Shown: piece after piece, positions 54,974 through 64,000 of the stretch | Numbering within the stretch: position 1 is the first letter of the stretch | Layout: the number at the start of each line of letters is the position of its first letter | NCBI GenBank assembly: GCA_030704615.1 | Contig: CM060733.1 | Coordinates: 37,570,001-37,634,000 of the forward strand | Length of the DNA stretch: 64,000 bases | Direction: 5' to 3' | Source of the DNA: Takakia lepidozioides | Lineage: Eukaryota; Streptophyta; Takakiopsida; Takakiales; Takakiaceae | Translations under genes and position numbers: made by a program | The notes under the pieces: model-generated | The model's input: only the letters and a program-made list of their open reading frames with translations | What the model was told of the DNA's origin: nothing | Database searches by the model: none

Positions 54974-57900
54974 TCACTTCCCCGGGGTGTGACCCAATCC
55001 ATTGCCAGCTTCCACAATTTCTGACTTTTCACCATTCCATCCAGAATTCCAGCTCTTGTGTTCATGCGGCTTCGAGTCCACTGACGTTGTTGAGTTGCGT
55101 GAGCCTTTTGTAGTTTCCTGTGCTGCCCTCTTTGCCGCCTGTTGAATTTGTCGTTCATGATCCTCCAGAAAGTCTTCAAAATCTACTGCCCCACCATACC
55201 CGGGATGGAGCAGGGGGCCGGAATGATACATTCGATCTGCTTGGCTTTGATATCCCTGCACATCACAAGTTCAATGTGCTTGATTGGCTGGAAAAATGAA
55301 ACGGTCTACGAAGAACAACCTCCAATACAGGAAGCATCCTGGCCCACTTGATAGCACGAACTCTAGTATCCTCATAGCTTGGCCACCGAGGATATACCCC
55401 TGCCCCTCCATCAAGCATTCAACAACAATCCAGGGGAACGATGAATTTGAGCAAGGTAGTAACATTCAGGTCGGAGAACTGAATACAATAAAGAAAATCA
55501 AGCCAGAGACTTTAGCATTACAAGCCTCACCAATCGGCATTCTCAGACACCAAAGGAGGGATTTCTGGCACTAAATTTGAAGTCATTTCAGGTGGCTTAC
55601 TTGAGGCTGGTGTGTAAGAACAAGTCAGGGATTTGTAACTCATAGCAATTTTGCATAAATTATAGAAAACATTCCAAACAGTTAATAATTACCTTGGGTG
55701 GCTCCTTCACCTGGAAGGCGCTGTCCCGACCCTCCCTTCGATGCGAGTCAACCTTAGAAAGGTCACGATGGGAGGAGCTATCAGAGGATGCGTGATCTAA
55801 TTTATAAGATGGCTCTCGCTTTGAAGATAATTCGTGCTTACTGGTGACCTCGTGTTTTTCACCTCGCCTGCTAAGTTCCCCGTCATTGTGTCCTGCATCA
55901 CTGTCTCGCACTCTACCACCACCCCTCTCCCTGTGATGATTGCCACCAGCCCCATTTCTGGCGGCCACCAAACTTGAAAAGCTTGACAAATCAGCAGATG
56001 GTTGGGATCCATAGCTTGCTTGCAGCGAAAAATCTGAAACAGTCATTGACTTGGTCGGCCGTGACAGCGGCCGTGACGGAGCCATTCGAAGATCCTCATC
56101 TTTGTGCTTTTTGTTCCATGAGCTGCCTCCAATGCTGCCACCAATACTGGCATTCAGTGATGGCTGCGGCCCTGATCGGGAGGAAACAGATGATGCGGCA
56201 AACGCACGATTTGGTGGCACTGGCGATGTGCCTTGCACCTCCATGAATGGCTGTCTTGGTTGTGGAGGGTGCATATGGAATGCGACAGCGGAGTCCTCAT
56301 GCACTGGAGGAAATTTCTCGCTCTTGCTTTTAGTAGCCGCTTGTGGGTTCATCCGTCGCTTCTGCAAAAGCGATAGCAACAAAACCATTCAATAAAGTTC
56401 ACTACGTGCTTGTATAGCTTGTAAAGTGTAGAATCACCTGATCAAAACAGCTGTTCCTCAATAATCTGGTACCTTCCCATACCCACAGGAAACAGCTCTT
56501 ACAACTTTCTCCAAAGATATGCTAGCTTTACAACAAAAACTAGGTTAAAGAAAGCAGTCCACACCTGCACGGAGATGGCGAGTTCAGCATTGGCGTCTGG
56601 GGCACCAACAGCCCTGCCAGTACGATCTCGAGCACCTGGCCGCTTGCTTGCATCAGATGTTCGCATTCGTCCCCCAGCAGCTCTTTGTCTGCAAAACCGA
56701 AAGTGAGTTACACAGTGATAACTCTCCCTCACAACCAACAAAATCAAATACACCTGATGCATATAAGGTGTGAAAAAAAAAGCACTTGTGCATGCAGACA
56801 CCACCCACACAGCTATTTATAACTTTTGTCAGCCAGCAACTGCCATGGTGCGCTAATTGGAAGCCAAGATTTCCATAATAATTCTATTGAGTCAATGAAT
56901 GTGGACAACACCTGCGAGCCTCGTCATCACGAATCTTGGCGTCAAACTCCTTACTAGGAGGATACTGAGGAAGGCTTGACGGATCACATGCCAATGGCTT
57001 GGTCGTAAAAAACTGCAGTGTCATGCATCGCATTGCACACATCAAGTCCAGCCACATTAATCCACATGAATTCCTTACACTTTCAAATCCCACCCTCACC
57101 CTACTTTTACCAAAAGACTGGATCACCTTTCCACAGCTAAAACCCTTTAAAGGCACCATTACCATGAGATGGTTTTACTTGACCATCTCATGGTCAAGTA
57201 CAGGATGTATCCTTAACTCTAGTTGCAGACAATGGAGTGAGGAACTCAAGATACAAGGTAAACCTAGACAAGATAGGATCTACTCTCTGAGTAACCCAGA
57301 CCCCAACGACCCAATATATCGAGCATTAATGTTGTAGTCAAACTGTTTCTCACAGTTTGAAATGATTCAACTCTTTATATATATCAGCCATTTCAATACC
57401 ACCTGATCAACTCCACAACCAAAACTCACCGATGACTGTTTGCAGAGTTTAAGTGCTTCTGGAGCCACAAAAGATTGGCCAGAGTGTTGAATAACTAGAC
57501 AAGAAGGAGTACTCACATCACTTTTTAGGGCTTCAGCTGCACTCCCACGATCAGCTGGTTCAATTGCTAGGAGAGTATCAAGCAAAGCCAAGGATGAACT
57601 AGGAAACTCCTTGAAGGTCTCCATAATACCACGCTTGTACGGTTGTTGAGGCTTGAAGATGGTGGCATGAGGCAACTTTGATTTCCTCCAATACTCTTCT
57701 GACGGAGAACCACATAGTTTGAATATCTTGTGTAGCTGTTCCACCTGCCAACATTCAAACAAACTATTTGAACAGGAGTTCTACAAAGTGGTGGATGGGC
57801 ATATAGTCCAATTTTCACAGACATTACAACATGCAGGCATGGCTGAAGGGTTATCAAACTACTGGAAGTGTCTGTTATGCCTAATCCTGCAGCTGCAGCA

Positions 57901-60900
57901 TCTGAGAGACAGAGGCTAATATCGAATGCCCTTCCACATATAAAGCTTGGAGAAATTGTATATATGAGGAATGAGAATCGTTATCACATGTATCCAGTTT
58001 AGTTAGCAACTCCAAAGCTGTGGAACAAGTATGTCATCTCCTTCCTTTTCTTTACCTTCCTAGATGCTTTCTGCAAAAGCAAAGACATCGTCATCCCTGT
58101 AACATTCAACCTTCCTTGCTCCACAAAGGGACAGGGTGTTGGTATAGAAGCCTGGGAAGGACAGGTTGGAAGCACTTATCTCACAGCACCTCATGATTGC
58201 AAGAAGATTGCAAGGAAAATACTTGGACAGGATGGTCGGCGGAAAGAGTTTAGTTTTATTTGTTCCCTGCGTTTAAGATGTCAACTTGCTCTAGAGGATA
58301 CCGCGCCAAACCCAAGATCACCCACCAGGGTAAAAATATCATATGCAAATTTTGCAGGCGATTGCCTGACAGCCAACAAAAGATTTTGGCAGCAGGTCAG
58401 ACTTAAATTAAGGCATGCTCTAACAGTTACCACCATATATACTATTCCTACAGCCTGCTACGAATTGGCATATACGGCAGGGAGTCTACAAAAGGAAGAC
58501 GCACAATCAGAGACATAACACATATATAGAATCTGTGTGTGCTCAATCACCATGGGTAGTTAGGAATGCTAGCGGGAGGGGGTAACAAAAGGTTGGTTGA
58601 GAAGGGGAGAAGCATGATCCTTCAGTTTCCACTTGTAGAAATGAACTGCATTCTACAATGCAAACCACCCAAACTGGGAACAGCATCCTCAGCAGAGAAG
58701 GTGGCAGTCCATAAATCCTCTCCTCGTTGGCTCGCAGATGAACCAATACCTATGACAAATCAGCTTGTTGCAGGCCAGGAGTAAAGCAATATTGTCTCTG
58801 CTGGAGATGGTCTACCAATTAGGGTGGAGCTTATGCAAGAGGCACAAGAGACACACATCTCCAAGTTGTCAATGTCCGAGACATATGTACAACCTCAAAT
58901 TCTGGAATTGCGCTTTGATAAACCAACCAATGGAAGACAAATAGCTCACTGTAATGGAAGGCAAATAGCTCACTGTAATGTTGTCTCAGGCTAACCATGG
59001 TGTGAAGTGATCTTAAGTGTGCCATACACTTAATATGTGGAGAGGTATACTCTCCAGATTGCAGGAACGAAACCTTGTTAAATGCAGTGCACCCTCTCTT
59101 ACTATTGTGAAGCTGACAAGCCTGGGAAGCCAAGCCAATAGAACCTAGTACACTAAGTGCCCTACTAGCCCACTAAGGAAGTGCACCTGGAAGTGAATCT
59201 ATTACAACATATGAGAAAAGAATAGAATGCATGATGCAGAATTCTTCATGATGACACTTCCACTCCTGCAAATAAATATGTATTATGGGTAGTGTTCCAA
59301 GATAGATTGTACTCATAAGACGTTGTTTGCCGTAGCCTTGTGGCCATTGACCCCGCGCCCAGTTTGAGCGGGAACAAAAGGGGCAGAACCTACCTCTGTC
59401 AGGGGCTGACGTTGGTAGTAAGACTTACCTTGATATATAGAATTAATCCGAGTTTTCCAGATATCCTCTAGAAATCCCTTCACACAAGCATCAATCTGCT
59501 GTGTGTGATTTGCCCAAAAACTAGGCCTCAGGAGGGCCTGGGCTTTCGGCTCAGCCTCGAGACTTTCAAAGTTGGTAAACAGGGGTACAGGCACAATTCC
59601 CTTGATAGATTTGAAGAGAGCGTCTCTTTGGTGAGAGAACCCTGGACAGTGTATCAGAAAATGAATACTGTCTTCAGATTGCCCACACAACGGGCAATTG
59701 CACTCTCCCTTTCCTCTCTGCTTCTGTTTGCTGTTCAAAGGTAGGCTTCCTGCCCTGAGTTTAAATTTCAGTCTAGTGCCGAGAGTGGGTAGACCCTTGA
59801 GGTCATCCAAGATGTCCTCCCCCATGTCACTGACTGGAAACAAGTTCAGGGAAGTTTTCTGCCTAACTTCATTTTCATCAGACAATCTCATGGCAACAGA
59901 CATGGCTTCGGACACTACAGCCTCTAAGTCAGATTTATCCAGCAGGGTCAAGACTTGCGGATCCAGGTCCAGGTCCTTGAGAATCTCTTCTACTCTCTTC
60001 TGCCAGGACTTAGCCTGTTTGACAGGGCGGTCCTGTTTCCAAGATATAGAGTCGATTAACTTAGGATATCTGGTGTTGGGCATATGTTGCAGCTGACCCC
60101 ACCATCTGACCTTGAATTCATCTCGTCGGGAGCTTAAGGAGTGTTCCAAGATAGAGATTAACGCATTCCTAACAAACCTCAGTGCGGCCGGGCATGATTG
60201 GTTTCCCAGCCAGTAACTCCGCCAGAATGCAGCCTGTACTCCAAAGGTCAACAGCCACACCATACTCCGTGGCGCCCAGTAGCAACTCTGGAGGCCGGTA
60301 CCACAGTGTGACCACGCGACTCGTAAGTGGTTGTTTCTGGTCTGGATTGAAAAAGGTAGCCAACCCAAAATCTGCAATCTTCAGAATGCCTCCATTATCC
60401 AACAGCAGGTTGGAGCCTTTGATATCCCGATGGAGTACACCCTGTCGATGACAATGATCTAAACCTCGTAGCAACTGCTGCAAATAGCACTTCACCTGTC
60501 CATCCCAAATACTTCCCAACTTGAATGATGCTCTCTGCCCGCTGATTAAATTGGTCACACGGCAACCTAACCCCTATCATAGAAACCGAAAACACCTGGC
60601 CTACCAGATGATCGTCAAAAGAAATATTTACATGGCAATCAACCTGACCCTTAAGTCAGTTTGGCATTGTGCAAATGCAGAACAATGCCCATGGCACAAT
60701 GACACCTGAAACAGAATAAATGGTGATGATGGTGGCAGTACCAAACAGACCATGAACATAATGCACAGCCACACAGCAAAACCATCCCAGCAACTGAAAC
60801 AACATTGCACAGTAACACGTCAGGTGCAGGACTGGAACTACAATCTGAGTCCTTGTCTGTGAATGGGATGCCAAGTACGCCACTCAAATACGGAACACCC

Positions 60901-63596
60901 TGATCACAGTGCTACTCTTTTGATCTTCCAGGGGACAAAGGAGAAGCTACAATAACCCCTCTTCTTTCCATAATACCTATATCTTGGGTTACTACTCAAG
61001 GTAAAATTAATGTGAACAGATCATGGGTAATGACAATGAAGACACCATGTAGAAGGCATTCACTTTTGTACTCGACACATGCACCAGACATGTTGCACAC
61101 ATAAGCAAGAGTGCCACACTCTAGTTTTTGTAGGGCGCTCAGGCTTGAAATCCATTTCTAAGGGCATCTTCCAAATAGGACCACACACAACCGGTAGCTG
61201 TTGGCCACAACCTCAATTTCACAGATGGGTTGTGGACACCAATGTTGGGGGACTGTTACCAAACACTGAAAGGCTTTCCACTGACCAGCTCCAAAGCAAC
61301 GGTCAACCTCTCTTATCAGCAGCTAGCTACACCAGCAACTGAGCAAACATTGATCACAGCAGCAGCTGACAAAGCACTGCAGATAAAAATATGTATCAGA
61401 TTCTACATGCTACCGAAAAGCCATCGAGCATCGCTCCTTCTGCAAGAAGGTTGAATAATGCTGCCTTATGCAGAGGAGGGTAGCCTTGCTCTGCTACGGC
61501 CAGAAAAAATCTAATTCATGAGCCTCCACCCATGAGCCTGTGAGCGACTGAGCACAACACTGTGAGTCTATGAGCCTGTGCTCACAATTTTGGGTGAATC
61601 AGGGTGAATCATGAGCCTGAGCTCACGGATTTCACGCTCACTTGCTCATGGGAATCCTGCTCATGGATTAATTTCTCTCCTACAGCTAGTGGTCATATAA
61701 CCACATACAAACTGACCCTTACCTGCACCAGAGCTGTCAAAGGGGAAACGGACATGGCTTTATGACAGTCAAGTCAATAAAGGCACTGTCGGTGCCATTG
61801 TTTCTGATCTCCCCTTCAACAGGGTTACATGTCAGAGAAACAATACCAAATCTGTCAGAAGTGAGTATGACCTTTACATGGAGCATACGCTCTTACAACT
61901 CCCACTTCTTGTGGGACTGAACCTCTTTTAAGTTGAGGATCTCTGCCACTGATCTCTCCACCACAGGTTATGAAGGCTTCAGAAGGGCTCCGGGATTGGA
62001 TCTCTTCACTAGCATAAGGTTCAACATTGTTTCTGTGGAAAAATCTGCATATCTCCTGAAAGGAGAAGATCAAAAGGCTTATTAGTTCAAGTCCTTCTTC
62101 CCAAGGAGCTTCAACTTGTTACCTCTGTAATTATCCCCATCAATTCTGGTCAGTAAACAAACTACTGGGTCTCTGACCATGGCTCCAGTCAGCAAAGTGC
62201 AATACTCTTTGCAAGCAAACACTACCACACAGCAGTTAAACTAAGGTATGAGAACCTAGGATGAATAGATGGCAATTCTAGTCCTACCCCAAAAACGACA
62301 CAATCTTTACACGAAGTTTCAACTTTCCTGCTCATACAATGGCTGTTAATCCCAATAGCGAAGACAATATCACGGAAAGATGCCAAAAGACACTCCCCAT
62401 ACTGTCAACCGTCTACGATGAGACCATTAAAAGGATCTGTCACTTAAAGCGGCATCCCTTTTTTTTCTAAGAAGGGAGGGAGGACATGGGCAGGAGGTGA
62501 CTAACCTGAGCTTCAGTGAACATAATACCCGGACAGGCAGCAAGCCCAGCAAGGTCATGTTCCATGTATTCAAATACGAGGTAGAGACTGCAAGACATTC
62601 GTGATGTCACCAACCCCTCCAATTTCACCACATTTGGATGATCAAGGCGGCGAAGCACTTGAATCTCCCGAGCCATAAACCGCACACTTTCAGGTTCCAA
62701 ATTATCAAACCGCACCTTCTTCAGTGCAACAATTTTCCCTGTCTCAAGATCTCGAGCCTTGTACACATTGCTGTATGTCCCCTGTCCAATCTACAAACAT
62801 CCACTCTATTATTGTAAAGTCACAGCAGCATTCTTTCACCATTCCAAAAATGCTGCCCTTCCTGTTCTCTCTCTCTCCCTCCCTCTTGCTACAGCAAAGA
62901 AAGTCTTATGGGTACATTCTCTCTCCCTCTTATTCCGCCCAGACTGGGCTTGGGGTCTATGGCCACAAGGCTGCAGCAAACACTGTCTTATATGAGTATC
63001 TCTCTTCTTTGCTCAAGAACAAGACTTGCCATAAAGTTTGCCATCAAGTCACCACACAAATCTTTAGACCCCTAACATGCATTGGACCTCACACTTCAGT
63101 GCTCTCTCACATTGGACAGTTCAGGATTTTTCCTTAACAGCTGCAAACCACGAAGTTTCATTTCCAAGCACCAACAGAGCTAGCTTGAACTTACCTTATC
63201 GAGCTTCTCAAATGAGGCAGCATGTCGAGGAATCCAACCCTTGATAGCCTCCCCAGCAACGGCTGACAGCCACCCAGGCCATCCAGCAGCAACTTGTTCT
63301 CCCTCCAAGTGCTTTGAGGGATTACTCAATCTAGGATTCGGCTCTGCTTGACTCAAAATCTTCTCTCTTCTCCTTTCCACTCCTTCATCCAATATTGCTG
63401 TTGAGCTAATTGTGCCATTATGTTTGCTTCTGACTTTGATTCGTTCTTTGTCTTTTTCTGGAACAGTAACAATTGCTTCGGCAGTTTCAACTTTAGCACT
63501 TGCGCTGGAGCGCCTACCTGCTGACCGGGTTACGCTCTTCTCTTTAGGGCTTTCAGAGTCATCCTGTAACCTCTGCTTGACGCACGCACAGCCCAT
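54974..63596 (-). CDS. CDK-like Ser/Thr kinase, At1g54610/IBS1 family
   Basis: Eight exons join in phase: 63,596-63,195; 62,790-62,506; 60,495-60,178; 57,744-57,517; 57,012-56,912; 56,688-56,565; 56,361-55,693; 55,255-54,974. Predicted 802 aa. The start MGCACVK gives an N-terminal Gly-Cys N-myristoylation/palmitoylation signal, so plasma-membrane association is likely. WPGWLSAVAGEAIKGWIPRH precedes the kinase domain: G-loop IGQGTYSNV at 135, Lys158 in VALKK, HRDIKGSN with Asp253, DFGLA with Asp271, TLWYRPPELLLGATEYG. DNLEPESVRFMAREI replaces PSTAIRE. After the kinase come ACDPSSLPQYPPSKEFDAKI, RDDEARRRQRAAG and, near the end, YHSGPLLHPG and DFLEDHERQIQQAAKRA, all diagnostic of this plant family. 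It is not CDKC, which lacks these flanks. The Ser-rich exon 7 makes it longer than Arabidopsis relatives. Confidence 0.95.
57161..57194. repeat. Small hairpin in kinase intron 4
   Basis: accatgagatggt at 57,161-57,173 and its inverse complement at 57,182-57,194, with an 8-nt loop. Function unknown. Confidence 0.8.
59307..60139 (-). mobile_element. LINE-B copy 4, 833 bp, 16-bp target duplication, in a kinase intron
   Basis: Flanked by the perfect 16-bp repeat agtgttccaagataga (59,291-59,306 and 60,140-60,155). On the minus strand it runs from LSSRRDEFKVRWWGQLQHMP through CNCPLCGQSEDSIHFLIHCP to the tail ggccacaaggctacggcaaa ... atgagtacaa. It is 5'-truncated, its C-terminal frame is open from 60,139 to the stop near 59,330, and the frame is cleaner than in copy 1, so it is young. 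Located in kinase intron 3. Confidence 0.97.
62885..63000 (+). mobile_element. LINE-B 3' tail fragments in kinase intron 1
   Basis: acagcaaagaaagtcttatg near 62,892 and cgcccagactgggcttgggg ... ggccacaaggctgcagcaaa ... gtcttatatgagta (62,937-62,997) match the LINE-B 3' tail twice, next to ctctctctctccctccctct. Lies between kinase exons 1 and 2. Confidence 0.85.
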
Positions 63597-64000
63597 CCCT
63601 ATGCTCTTCAGGGACAAATGACTCTTGGCAGCAAACTCGCCCTATTAATATTGCCGCAGGCTTCTTCTGTGCAGACGAGGCATTGAAAGAAGGCGTCAGA
63701 ACAAGTCTGTCATCGTCACATCATCCCCCTCATCGGCACTGAAACAATTCCTCGCTTTCAGTAATTCAGCGTCCAGTCTCACCCCAGCGAAGGCAAGCGT
63801 AAATGAGCCAGTGCCAACAGCAGACACCTACTTCCCATGTGCCATGTCTCGCACACCACTGGACAAATCCAAACCTTTGGTTGAAAGTAGCTTGTACACC
63901 AACTGTATACTACTGCCTTCCTCTCGGCCATCCCCTGCTCTGCCTCACCTCCCACATACAGACACCCCGTGCTAGTTCGATGCAGATATCGTCGCACAAC
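63597..64000. other. 5' flank of the kinase gene
   Basis: Probably 5' UTR and promoter on the minus strand. A minus-strand open frame at 63,779-63,997 has no recognisable family. No TATA box was firmly identified. Confidence 0.5.

Noticed and set aside
55271-55465. Possible extra kinase exon between exons 7 and 8
   Set aside because: Exon 7 (ending 55,693) and exon 8 (starting 55,255) join directly in phase 0; the frame in between has no family text.
60178-63596. Kinase first read as CDKC
   Set aside because: The MGC start, the WPxWLSAVAGEAIKGW segment and the CDPSSLPxYPPSKE tail are those of the At1g54610/IBS1 group.

Overview
The window looks like nuclear DNA of a land plant, most likely a seed-free one (bryophyte, lycophyte or fern); I cannot name the species. 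Reasons: genes split by many spliceosomal introns, PLS-type pentatricopeptide (PPR) sequence with the MYAKCG signature, plant-type Copia, L1, CACTA and Mutator-like elements, a plant CDK-like kinase family, and a RAB21-class GTPase, which as far as I recall flowering plants lack.

Layout. 1-2,810: degenerate Copia retrotransposon on the minus strand. 2,870-4,980: no gene seen. 4,984-7,395: decayed PPR sequence with an internal tandem duplication. 7,400-9,210: direct repeats, a microsatellite and one broken ORF with a recognisable W/Y/C-rich region. About 9,700-28,716: an L1-type LINE (LINE-A here) split by two later insertions, a 13.1-kb CACTA transposon (11,790-24,903, CTA target duplication) and a 712-bp Mutator-like MITE (27,970-28,681, 9-bp target duplication). 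The CACTA carries a broken minus-strand TNP2 transposase gene, a plus-strand Transposase_24-type second gene, and inside that a second LINE family (LINE-B), which itself holds an antisense PPR fragment.

28,996-63,596 holds four host genes whose exons I could join with matching phases and splice sites: a kelch-repeat/coiled-coil protein (plus, 16 exons, 808 aa), the GPI transamidase catalytic subunit GPI8 (minus, 9 exons, about 410 aa, with two GC-AG introns), RAB21 (plus, 6 exons, 208 aa) and an N-myristoylation-type CDK-like kinase (minus, 8 exons, 802 aa). GPI8 and RAB21 are head-to-head, 427 bp apart. Copies of LINE-B, mostly 5'-truncated, litter the introns; three have perfect 13-16 bp target duplications, one of them 22 nt from a kinase splice donor.

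The four host genes belong to separate cellular systems (GPI anchoring, endosomal traffic, signalling, a kelch scaffold) and show no sign of a shared pathway. The main story is nested transposition around intact genes. I did not find a clearly new biological system; the strongest leads are RAB21 in a plant, the captured PPR sequence four insertion levels deep, and the LINE-B family with its CT-rich target sites.
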